From a virus, in the IMG/VR virus record IMGVR_UViG_3300042514_000228, positions 1 through 36,765 of that record: a stretch of 36,765 nucleotides of DNA. The stretch is one strand, 5' to 3'. A model generated the notes under the pieces. That model did no database searches. It worked only from the letters and a program-made list of their open reading frames with translations, and was not told the DNA's origin. Positions 28,172 through 36,430 of the stretch are shown one piece after another (position 1 is the first letter of the stretch; each line of letters begins with the position of its first letter). The translations under genes and the position numbers were made by a program.

Positions 28172-29112
28172 AGATAGGTTACATAGTACATTTTGAAGAT
28201 GTTGGAGGGGTCGAGTATCACCGCCTTTACAAACCGCTTAGCCTTATCGGTTTTGAGGTCGTTCGATGCGTTGGAGTGGACAAGGGCATTCTAGAAATGG
28301 AGTTTGATGTGGTAATCTTTAACCGCGTATTACCTTGCCTAAAGCAGTCGGAGTTGATTAACGACCTTCGCAAAGCTGGCACGTATGTGATATGCGATAT
28401 AGACGATAGCTGGGTGCTAGATGGCGGTCACTACCTAGCCAAACATTGGAAGGTGAACAATATCAAGTCCCGTATTATTGGCGCAATTATGGCTAGTGAT
28501 GAAGTATGGGTAACGCATCAACACCTAGCTAACCTAGTCACTCCGCTTAACTCAAACGTGTATGTGATACCTAACGCCATCGACCCCGATGAACAGCAAT
28601 GGAAACCGACATACAACGGTAACGGTCGCATTGGATGGACTGGCAGCATTACCCATGTGAACGACTTACTTTTAACCGCTGGCAGTTGGAACGGAATCGA
28701 ACCCGTAATATGCGGTTACGTGGAAGGTGAACCCGAATGGACAAGGCTATCCGATAACCTACCAGCTACCTATGTCAAAGGGCTAGACGTTTGGAACTAT
28801 GCCATGCTTTACGACCAGTTCGATATTGCTATTGCACCGCTCACAGATGCAAAGTTCAACACCTACAAATCCAACCTCAAAATACTTGAAGCTGGCTTTA
28901 AAGGCAAGCCGATATTTGTACAAGATATGCACCCATATACCGACAAGGCAAAAGGGATTTACCACGTGTCTAATTGGTTTGAGGGCATAAGAACAGCAAG
29001 CAGAATGAGTGATGCGCAAATAGAAGATGAAGGTATGGAACTGATGACTTACTGCTTCGATAAATACGACCTTAACAAGATTAACGAATTACGAAAAGAA
29101 CGCCTATTATGA
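28168..29112 (+). CDS. GT-B glycosyltransferase (family 1/4-like)
   Basis: This 314-residue protein has the two-domain GT-B pattern. The N-terminus is 'MKIGYIVHFEDVGGVEYHRL' with a later 'VYVIPNAIDP' hinge, and the C-terminal half carries 'RIGWTGSITHVNDLL', 'FDIAIAPLTDAKFNTYKSNL' and 'KILEAGFKGKPIFV', the conserved nucleotide-sugar site region. It probably glycosylates virion or host-surface components. Placement between terminase and tail genes is unusual and suggests virion glycosylation. It overlaps both neighbours by four bases. Confidence 0.8.
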   Translation: MKIGYIVHFEDVGGVEYHRLYKPLSLIGFEVVRCVGVDKGILEMEFDVVIFNRVLPCLKQSELINDLRKAGTYVICDIDDSWVLDGGHYLAKHWKVNNIKSRIIGAIMASDEVWVTHQHLANLVTPLNSNVYVIPNAIDPDEQQWKPTYNGNGRIGWTGSITHVNDLLLTAGSWNGIEPVICGYVEGEPEWTRLSDNLPATYVKGLDVWNYAMLYDQFDIAIAPLTDAKFNTYKSNLKILEAGFKGKPIFVQDMHPYTDKAKGIYHVSNWFEGIRTASRMSDAQIEDEGMELMTYCFDKYDLNKINELRKERLL

Positions 29113-29777
29113 AACTCAAACTACCTACATCGTGGGACGCGGTGACCCTAGCTGAATGGCAAGCAATACGGAAGATACTAAGCGAAGATGAAGACCCCTA
29201 TCTAACGGAGTGCGCTATAATTAGCACGCTATCGGGTGCAGACATGGATGTGATTATGTCGATTAGTAGGCACGAACACGGGCATATTATGTGCCACACG
29301 CTCAAGTTCCTAAACACCGTACCTAATGGCAAGCTAAAGACCCGTGTTAAAGTGGGTGGCAAGTGGTATAGAATTGAATCACAGGCTAAGGATATAACAG
29401 GGGGGCAGTACATCGACATGAACCACTTTATTAAGGACGTGGACAAAGTAGATTTTAACCTGCACAACGTGATTGCTTGCCTTGCTACTCCGTTAAAGTG
29501 GGGTTTTATCAAACAGCCATACAACGGCAAAGAACATGAGAACGTAGCGAAGGCAATGCTAGGGCTACCAATTACCACGGTCAAACCATTAGCGGATTTT
29601 TTTTTGCAGAATTACGTGGACTTAATGAAAAATATCGCGGACTATTTGATGCGAACCGGGACGGAGATGAAAACAAAGGCATTGGCGCAGCTAGCCAATT
29701 CATCGAAATCTACGGATGGCTTTACTCAATTCACCTCCTCACGAATGGCAGGCGCGAGCAGTGGGACTTCTACTTGA
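29109..29777 (+). CDS. Tail assembly chaperone, short form (gpG-like)
   Basis: This is the zero-frame product of 222 residues that shares the N-terminal 165 codons with the long form. The N-terminus 'MKLKLPTSWDAVTLAEWQAI' and the helical core 'YIDMNHFIKDVDKVDFNL', 'HNVIACLATPLKWGFI' fit a gpG-like chaperone. After the T-run it continues for 57 Ser/Thr-rich codons of low quality to TGA at 29777. It is predicted to be the abundant form if frameshifting is inefficient. Confidence 0.75.
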   Translation: MKLKLPTSWDAVTLAEWQAIRKILSEDEDPYLTECAIISTLSGADMDVIMSISRHEHGHIMCHTLKFLNTVPNGKLKTRVKVGGKWYRIESQAKDITGGQYIDMNHFIKDVDKVDFNLHNVIACLATPLKWGFIKQPYNGKEHENVAKAMLGLPITTVKPLADFFLQNYVDLMKNIADYLMRTGTEMKTKALAQLANSSKSTDGFTQFTSSRMAGASSGTST

Positions 29778-29869
29778 ACATGAACGTGGTTGAGCTATTT
29801 AATACCATGACGTTCTTTAAGCACGTGGGTATTTACGAACGGCAACAAGCACAAAGGCATGGCAAATAA
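29109..29869 (+). CDS. Tail assembly chaperone, frameshifted long form (gpGT-like)
   Basis: Translation in the zero frame runs 165 codons to the T-run at 29597-29605. A -1 shift then continues in the second frame from GCA at 29606 to TAA at 29867-29869, adding 87 codons and giving about 253 residues. The added segment reads 'AELRGLNEKYRGLFDANRDG', 'SQFIEIYGWLYSIHLLTN', 'EQWDFYLNMNVVELFNTMTF' and is clearly coding. Its stop overlaps the next gene's ATG. This is the gpG/gpGT arrangement of siphoviruses, where the ratio of short and long chaperone forms guides tape-measure-scaffolded tail assembly. The frame reading is direct; the biological shift is inferred from the family. Confidence 0.85.
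29597..29606 (+). promoter_or_regulatory. -1 ribosomal frameshift site (T-run)
   Basis: Nine consecutive T bases (29597-29605) are followed by G. Zero frame is GAT TTT TTT TTG; slipping back one base keeps Phe tRNA pairing on TTT, giving TTT then GCA. The heptamer T TTT TTG is a canonical slippery type. It lies exactly where the coding quality shifts from the zero frame to the -1 frame. Confidence 0.85.
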
Positions 29870-30356
29870 GTACACCAATACAGCGGCCGAGTTAGAAGTG
29901 ATTGGCGGCCTAATCGTTCAAAGGTTAGCCGACAACCTAGACGCAAATAACACCAACGCAAGCGGAAGCCTAAAGGGTAGCATAACGCTGCACTTAAAAC
30001 CTAACGGGCTGGGTATGTTCATAGATGCCTTGGACTATTGGGATGATGTAGATGAAGGGACACGGCCACACACACCGCCACGTTCTGCGATATTGAAGTG
30101 GCTAAGTTATCCAAACGTGCGCGATAAGATACGATTTGGGGCAAGTGATAGCGCATTTGGCGAAAGGGAAGCAAATAGCCTTGCATACTTAATTCAGCGC
30201 AAAATAAAGCGCGAAGGAACGAAAGGCACTAAATTCTTCACGAACGTATACAACAGCGGCATATTTGATGACATGGCAAGCGCATTAGCTGATTCGATGG
30301 AACAGGACATTCTCGCAATCTTAAACAATCAAATTGACAAGATAAACAGTAGGTGA
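29859..30356 (+). CDS. HK97 gp10-like head-tail joining/tail completion protein
   Basis: This is a 165-residue protein with the shape of HK97 gp10-type proteins. It has an N-terminal helix, 'SLKGSITLHLKPNGLGMFID', 'YWDDVDEGTRPHTPPRSAIL' and a C-terminal basic helix region 'LIQRKIKREGTKGTKFFTNV'. Such proteins terminate or join the tail to the head. Its ATG overlaps the end of the frameshift product by 11 bases, so it is translated with the tail chaperone. The place among tail genes rather than connector genes is slightly unusual. Confidence 0.65.
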   Translation: MANKYTNTAAELEVIGGLIVQRLADNLDANNTNASGSLKGSITLHLKPNGLGMFIDALDYWDDVDEGTRPHTPPRSAILKWLSYPNVRDKIRFGASDSAFGEREANSLAYLIQRKIKREGTKGTKFFTNVYNSGIFDDMASALADSMEQDILAILNNQIDKINSR

Positions 30357-30375
30357 AATTTGCCTATTTATAGCC

Positions 30376-31638
30376 ATGCTGATATTTGACCAAGAACCAA
30401 GCGAATACACGCCTGCCTACAATCAAAGCCCGTGGGTAGTTCGCGAAAGTGATACAAGTGGAACGCTAAACGACTGGCGTATGCAGGTCGAAGTGTTTAA
30501 CGGAAACACGCCTGTATCTACTTTAGCGGCTACATTCATTTTACGATTTAGAGCGAACTCCAATAGGCGAATCGTATTCGACCCATCTAGAGTTATGCAG
30601 GGCTTTATGTCCTATGATCACACCATTCAAACGCCTACCTATGCACCGTGGGGGCTTTGTGAAAATAGCATCCAATGGTATTCCATCACGTGGAAGTCGC
30701 AAAAGTATGAAGCTGGTAAATGGGTAACGAAAAGCCAATTTAACAAAGGGCGCAAATGCTTATTTAATGGCGTGCTACCTACACTTTCATTTATTGACTA
30801 CAATCAAAACGACTACATATGCGTTCAAGGCGCAGCACCTAAAGCGTTAACGGGTTACAACCCTACCATACGCGACATTGGTAGCGCAGAAAGTCAATGG
30901 GTTCACTTTCTTTCAAAGGACGAGCAAGCACCGTTAAGCATGACTTTGACCAAGTACCCATTACCTAATTTGCAAGGCACACCGCTACCTGCAGACCCCA
31001 CTTGGATTAACACCTTTGGATTTACATTTACTGGATTTCCTACGGTTGATGGTAATGAGTTCACACGCCATCGCGTACGTGCTGGCATTGGCACACGTGA
31101 CTTTAGCTTAATGGCAAGTCCTCCGTCTTTTGTAGGGGTGCAGTCCTATAAAGTTGAATTCTTATCTACGGGGTCGGCTACTCCGCTGACCTTTGCATTC
31201 AATATAACCAACTGTTCAAAATATGAGCCTATTCGCTTGCATTGGCTTAATCCTTACGGTGGGTTTGATGCGTACACTTTCAAACTAAAGAGCCAACTTG
31301 AAGAGAGCATTAAGCGCGAAACATTTGTACAACAGCAAAACAAGCTAAGTACAGCAGGGGCATACGGTTACACGTACGATTCAAGAGGTCGCACAGAATA
31401 CTACACGCGACTAGATACGTCTATAGGCGTTAGCAGCGACAACCTGACAGATGCTGAATGGAATTGGCTACATGGTTTGATTACTTCGCCCGTTGCATTT
31501 ATGGAGCAGGGGTCGGAGTTTGTAGCGATAACTATTGAGGACAAAAAATGGCAGTTGAAACGCGGTGTGCAGGATGGCGTTTTCCAGTTGGAGTTGGAGT
31601 TCAAAACAGCATTGGCTGATTACACGCAAGCGCAATGA
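30376..31638 (+). CDS. Tail structural protein, distal tail-like
   Basis: This is a 420-residue beta-rich protein. The C-terminal half contains 'CSKYEPIRLHWLNPYGGFDA' followed by 'YTFKLKSQ', a stretch I associate with tail-tip or baseplate proteins of Bacteroidetes phages; the end ('WQLKRGVQDGVFQLELEFKT') is also beta-rich. It is followed immediately by a larger tail protein (4-base overlap) and the tape measure, so a distal tail or hub role is plausible. No enzymatic motif is seen. The name is positional rather than a confident family match. Confidence 0.55.
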   Translation: MLIFDQEPSEYTPAYNQSPWVVRESDTSGTLNDWRMQVEVFNGNTPVSTLAATFILRFRANSNRRIVFDPSRVMQGFMSYDHTIQTPTYAPWGLCENSIQWYSITWKSQKYEAGKWVTKSQFNKGRKCLFNGVLPTLSFIDYNQNDYICVQGAAPKALTGYNPTIRDIGSAESQWVHFLSKDEQAPLSMTLTKYPLPNLQGTPLPADPTWINTFGFTFTGFPTVDGNEFTRHRVRAGIGTRDFSLMASPPSFVGVQSYKVEFLSTGSATPLTFAFNITNCSKYEPIRLHWLNPYGGFDAYTFKLKSQLEESIKRETFVQQQNKLSTAGAYGYTYDSRGRTEYYTRLDTSIGVSSDNLTDAEWNWLHGLITSPVAFMEQGSEFVAITIEDKKWQLKRGVQDGVFQLELEFKTALADYTQAQ

Positions 31639-34514
31639 TAGGCACAGAGGTATTAGTAGAAGGGTACTTGCTAGACGTAGTATCGGGTGCAGACTTTTCG
31701 TTCAACTATGCGGTTAGTGATGTACGGGAACCCGACAAACGTCAAACCGAGTTCACCAAAACAATACGGTGCGCAGGAACGGCAAATAATAACACGCTAT
31801 TTGGTAACCTATTCGAGGCCGACATAGCTAATCTATACGATGCAAGCCTTCCAAATATAGGGGCAAATTTTAACCCCAACAAAAAGGCAAGCGTTCAAGT
31901 ATTGCACAACAGTTTGCCGCAATTAGACGGGTCGATGCAACTACGAAAGATTAGCATAACTGAAGGGCTAATTGAATACGAGGTTGTTTTTATAGGCAAG
32001 CTAATTGATATTTTTGGAGTATGGGGTGACCAACAATTAAACGGTCGAGATGATGCAGGCAAACGCATTATTGACATTAGCGACTTAAACCATAACCTTA
32101 CTGAAAGCGACCAATCGGCTACATGGTTTGCTCCCGTTGGTGAGGGTTATGTATATCCGTTAATTGACTACGGGCGAAATACTACGCTTGTTGACAATAG
32201 TGGAGTGCGTACTTACCCTGTACTTGACCTACGTCCTGCGCTATATGTAAAGGAATTGTGGAATAGAATTTTTGCCTATGCTGATGCAACCTATGAGGGT
32301 TCATTCTTTACAGATGGCACGTTTGAACGGTTATGCTTGCCGTGGGTTAGTGGCTTTGAAATATCTAGCGAAGATTTGCTATTGCGTGAGGTGCAAGCGA
32401 TAAGAACAACATCTTTTGAAATGTACTCTGGGCCAGCATTTGCCGCAGGAACATTGTACGCTATGGAGCAGGTTACTTTGGATGAAAGCAATCAATACTA
32501 TTTGCCTACAAGCCAAATAAACATTGCCAACAATAGCACCTACCAAATAAGCGGTTTTATGAACTTTTCATCAAAACAAAGAACCGCAGTTCCTGACCAA
32601 ACTGGATTTTTGCCGTTTGACGTTCGTTTGTTCGTGAATGGTGTGTTGATTAGTACAGTTACTTGTATCATAACAATTTCTGAAGCTGGCGACCCAATAG
32701 GAACAATGGTATATAGCGGTTCTGCATTTACATTTCCCGATGTAATACTTGACCAATATGATGTAGTTGAAGTTAGATATGGGGGCACAGGAGGTAACGC
32801 TGTGTCCGTTAATTACAGGGTGGATTTACTGCTAGGTTCATCGCTATCTATGACAGCGGTCAATACTGAATTGGCTTATGGTGACTTAGTGCGCATGAAT
32901 TTCGGGATGCCCGAAACAACTATCAAAGACTTCTTTTTGAGCATTTTAAAAATGTTCAATCTGTACATGACACCGAGCAAAACATTAGATAGGCATTACA
33001 TATTCCAAACCCGTAATGATTACTATGCGAGTGGTGTGCTACGTGATTGGACGTATAAGCTGGCACGCGATAAGCAGCTAAGCGTTACACCTATGGGTTT
33101 GCTTTCGGGTCGTGAGTACGTCTATACCTATTCAGAAGATGGCGACTATTACAACGAACGATTCCAAAGCAACTACGGAAAGGCATACGGGCATAGGACA
33201 CTAAACATTGACAACGACTTTGTGCCCGAAAAGAAGGAAACAAGCGTTGTGTTTAGTGGTACTCCGCTAGTAAATGATGGCATTAGTAGCCGTATCATTC
33301 CAAAGATATACGATGCAGACATAAGCGAGGGAGCAAAGCAAACAGATGCAAACATTCGCATTCTGTATTATGGTGGGATGTTGGATAGCTTTCCAAGTTG
33401 GTCGCATGAGATAGTTACAGGAACGGTTATTACTTACGATCAATATCCATACGCTGGGCACTGGGATAACCCGATAACCCCAACGCTAGACATAAATTGG
33501 GGGCTATCACAAGAGTATTACTATCAGGGGAACGGGGCTACTGGAACGGTGCAAGTAACCAACAACAACCTATTTAAGAAGTACCATGAAGCGCAGTTTT
33601 TGGAATTAGCAAGCAAGGATAGCAAGCTAATCACAGCGATGTTCTACTTGACTGAATTGGATATTCAGCAGTTGGACTTTCGCGACACCATACTAATTGA
33701 CCAAACCTACTACAGATTAAACAAGGTAATTGATTACAACCCTTTTAAAACAGGGCTTACCAAAGTAGAACTATTCAAAGCTGGCGACATTGTAATAGAT
33801 GAAAAGAAAAGCGCGGCAATGGGTAGTGGTAAGTCTTTGGGTAGTGGCAGGCTATTAGAACTTGCGCCACTTAACCCATCAAAAAGGCTACTAAACGGCA
33901 ACCAATTTGAGCCGTTCCAAGGTAAGGTGGTCGGTCGCGAAAACGTGGTAAGTCCAAACGCGGTCGGGTTCTTTGTGCAAGGTGATAATAACAGGGTAGG
34001 TGCAAGTAAGAACGTCACTCTAATCGGTTCTAATAACGTGGTAGCAGATGGCGTGGAGAACGTGACCGCTATCGGAGTGAGCAACCTTAACATTACCCAA
34101 AGCAATACTACAATAAATGGAGATGGGGGGGTTCAAGTGGCAACGCTCGAATTGACAAGCGCACAAATACTAGCACTAAATACAACGCCTGTTTCCTTTG
34201 GAATAACAGTTCCATCGGGATACTATGCTTGTCCTCTTTTCTGTCAATTTAGCGGTGATTTTAACACAGTATCATACGCAACTGCTACCACAATAACGGT
34301 ATACACTCAAGGTTCAGCAAGCCTTTTGTTTAGCGGTAATTTATTAGCCTTTGGAGTAGATACGTTTGTGGACATACCTAAAGTTTTTGCATCCGTTAAC
34401 AACGCTCAATTCTTAAACGGAAACATATTGGTGTCTGTTTCGGGGGCATCAAACCCAACAGCAGGCAACAGCACGGTTAAATTATACCTTACATACATAC
34501 TCGTTCAAATCTAA
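31635..34514 (+). CDS. Large tail-tip/baseplate-like structural protein
   Basis: This is a 959-residue protein. The N-terminal 150 residues ('VLVEGYLLDVVSGADFSFNY', 'TEFTKTIRCAGTANNNTLFG') and a long beta-rich body fit a tail hub or baseplate protein. The C-terminal about 250 residues change character. First there is a Gly/Asn-rich repeat-like run ('GFFVQGDNNRVG', 'VTLIGSNNVVADG', 'VTAIGVSNLNI') that may form a stacked beta structure. It is followed by a Ser/Thr-rich beta domain, possibly the host-facing tip. It overlaps its neighbour upstream by four bases and is followed directly by the tape measure gene. Confidence 0.6.
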   Translation: MIGTEVLVEGYLLDVVSGADFSFNYAVSDVREPDKRQTEFTKTIRCAGTANNNTLFGNLFEADIANLYDASLPNIGANFNPNKKASVQVLHNSLPQLDGSMQLRKISITEGLIEYEVVFIGKLIDIFGVWGDQQLNGRDDAGKRIIDISDLNHNLTESDQSATWFAPVGEGYVYPLIDYGRNTTLVDNSGVRTYPVLDLRPALYVKELWNRIFAYADATYEGSFFTDGTFERLCLPWVSGFEISSEDLLLREVQAIRTTSFEMYSGPAFAAGTLYAMEQVTLDESNQYYLPTSQINIANNSTYQISGFMNFSSKQRTAVPDQTGFLPFDVRLFVNGVLISTVTCIITISEAGDPIGTMVYSGSAFTFPDVILDQYDVVEVRYGGTGGNAVSVNYRVDLLLGSSLSMTAVNTELAYGDLVRMNFGMPETTIKDFFLSILKMFNLYMTPSKTLDRHYIFQTRNDYYASGVLRDWTYKLARDKQLSVTPMGLLSGREYVYTYSEDGDYYNERFQSNYGKAYGHRTLNIDNDFVPEKKETSVVFSGTPLVNDGISSRIIPKIYDADISEGAKQTDANIRILYYGGMLDSFPSWSHEIVTGTVITYDQYPYAGHWDNPITPTLDINWGLSQEYYYQGNGATGTVQVTNNNLFKKYHEAQFLELASKDSKLITAMFYLTELDIQQLDFRDTILIDQTYYRLNKVIDYNPFKTGLTKVELFKAGDIVIDEKKSAAMGSGKSLGSGRLLELAPLNPSKRLLNGNQFEPFQGKVVGRENVVSPNAVGFFVQGDNNRVGASKNVTLIGSNNVVADGVENVTAIGVSNLNITQSNTTINGDGGVQVATLELTSAQILALNTTPVSFGITVPSGYYACPLFCQFSGDFNTVSYATATTITVYTQGSASLLFSGNLLAFGVDTFVDIPKVFASVNNAQFLNGNILVSVSGASNPTAGNSTVKLYLTYILVQI

Positions 34515-34517
34515 GCT

Positions 34518-36419
34518 ATGGCCGAAACTAGGAAAATAATGATTGACGTTGAGGTCAATCCATCGGGGGCAAGTTTAGGTAACGTAAACAAGCAACTCGA
34601 TGAAACGAAAGACCGAGTAAAGAACTTAAAGACCGAAACCGATAAGACTAGCAAGTCTATGGGGCAAGGATTTAGAGCAGGCGCAGATGCAGCAGCTTTA
34701 ATACCGGGGCCTATTGGACAAGCTGCAACAGCAGTAACTGGGTTAAAAAGTTCATTTGATGCAGTAAAGGCATCACTTGTTGGCGTTCGCATTGCATTGG
34801 TTGCTACGGGAATAGGTGCATTTGTAGTTTTAGTTGGCACGTTGGTAGCATATTTTTCTAACACCGAAAAGGGGGCACAGTCTTTACGTGTTGCGATGGC
34901 TGGTCTTGGTTCAGTTGTAAGCAATTTAGTAGATGGATGGCTTGGGTTTGTTAAAGCCGTTGGTTCTTTTTTAACGCTAGACTTTAAAGGTGGCATTGAT
35001 AATATCAAACAATCCTTTAATTCATTTACCGTTGGATTAGTTGAAAATACAGCAGCAGCCGTAAATAATGCAAAAGCCTTAAATAATATTGAAGTTGCAG
35101 AAGGAAAATTAACTGAAACAAGGGCAAAGTCTAATTTAAAAATAACCGAAGCGCGACTAATTGCGGACGATTTAACCAAGTCTACTGAAGAACGAATTGA
35201 AGCCATTAAACGTGCTGCTGAATTTGAAGAAAAGGTTGCTGCACAAGAGTTAAAAATTGCCGAACAAAAAGCTAAAATATTAGCTGCCAATGTAGCAGCA
35301 CAAGTAGACGCTGGTGAAGAAGAAAAAAGGATTGCAAGCGAAGCTGCTGTTCGTGTTTACCAACTTCAAAATGAAGGATTAAAAAGAGAAAAGAGTCTTA
35401 ATTCTGAAATACAAGGCTTAAAAAATGAACAGGAAGGCAAGGATAGGGAACGGGATGCTGCAAGGTTAGCTAGACTAAAAGAACAAAAGGAAGCAGAACT
35501 AGAAGCTGAAAGAAAATTAGCAGAAGAAAAGGCAGCTATAGCAGAAAGCAATTATAAAATAGCTGAAAAGCAAGCTGAAAATGCTGTTACAATAGCTGAA
35601 TATACAGCGGAGCGATTAGCGGTTACAGCTGAGGAGCAACTACAATTAGATATTGATAGGGCTTTAGAAGCGGAAAAATTAAAATTTCAAGCTGTAAACG
35701 CGGCCATACTTCAACAGCAGGGGGATAGGGAGTTAATACTTGACCAAGCAGAGGCAGCAAGCTTACTGTATGAGCAAGAGCAAATGGTTATCAGAAATGA
35801 TTTGACTGCTGCGTTTAATCAAAAACAATTATCTGATGCCGAGAAATTAGAAGCCGATTTACTTAAAGTTCAACAGGATGCCAACGCCAAAAAGGTAGAA
35901 GAAGAAAAGAAAGTAAAACAAGCGCGGCTTATGGTTGCTGGGCAAGTAGCTAATGGGCTTGGTGCAATAGGGCAACTTATCACAACTGCGCAAGGTGAAC
36001 AAACGGCTGCATCTAAAGCCTTTGCAATCGGTCAATTAGCTATCAACACGGCAATGTCAATATCGGAAGCCATAGCAGGCGCAACTACTTCGGCAACAGC
36101 AACAGGACCAGGTGCATTTGTGGCTACTCCATTATTTATTGCTACATCTATTGCAACCGTTTTAGCTTCAGTAGCGCAGGCAACCGCTATACTTTCAAGC
36201 GCACCAGGTGGGGGGTCGGTATCTACTCCAACCGCATCCAGCATTGGCGCAACATCCGCACCATCATTCTCTCCAGTTACAACCAACACAACGCAATTAG
36301 GCAACACGCAGCAAGCTGAACTACAGCCAGTGCAAGCCTATGTAGTTGAAACGCAAATAACAGGGTCGCAAGCAAACATTAACCAAATAGAATCACAGTC
36401 CACTTTTGGAGGTGGGTAA
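34518..36419 (+). CDS. Tape measure protein
   Basis: This is a 633-residue protein with the hallmarks of a tail tape measure. It has an N-terminal segment with coiled-coil character ('NVNKQLDETKDRVKNLKTET') and hydrophobic segments near 90-115 ('VRIALVATGIGAFVVLVGTL') and near 500-560. A long Lys/Glu/Ala-rich coiled coil runs between about 185 and 480, and the C-terminus is Ser/Thr/Gln-rich. At about 0.15 nm per residue the tail would be about 95 nm long, typical for a siphovirus. The coiled-coil part is visibly A/T-rich. The protease gene starts 11 bases after the stop, so tail and head modules run on without a break. Confidence 0.88.
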   Translation: MAETRKIMIDVEVNPSGASLGNVNKQLDETKDRVKNLKTETDKTSKSMGQGFRAGADAAALIPGPIGQAATAVTGLKSSFDAVKASLVGVRIALVATGIGAFVVLVGTLVAYFSNTEKGAQSLRVAMAGLGSVVSNLVDGWLGFVKAVGSFLTLDFKGGIDNIKQSFNSFTVGLVENTAAAVNNAKALNNIEVAEGKLTETRAKSNLKITEARLIADDLTKSTEERIEAIKRAAEFEEKVAAQELKIAEQKAKILAANVAAQVDAGEEEKRIASEAAVRVYQLQNEGLKREKSLNSEIQGLKNEQEGKDRERDAARLARLKEQKEAELEAERKLAEEKAAIAESNYKIAEKQAENAVTIAEYTAERLAVTAEEQLQLDIDRALEAEKLKFQAVNAAILQQQGDRELILDQAEAASLLYEQEQMVIRNDLTAAFNQKQLSDAEKLEADLLKVQQDANAKKVEEEKKVKQARLMVAGQVANGLGAIGQLITTAQGEQTAASKAFAIGQLAINTAMSISEAIAGATTSATATGPGAFVATPLFIATSIATVLASVAQATAILSSAPGGGSVSTPTASSIGATSAPSFSPVTTNTTQLGNTQQAELQPVQAYVVETQITGSQANINQIESQSTFGGG

Positions 36420-36430
36420 AAACTAAGGCA

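Noticed and set aside
34511-35290. A 259-residue minus-strand frame
   Set aside because: It is a Ser/Ala-rich shadow of the Lys/Glu/Ala-rich tape measure gene on the other strand and has no supporting context.
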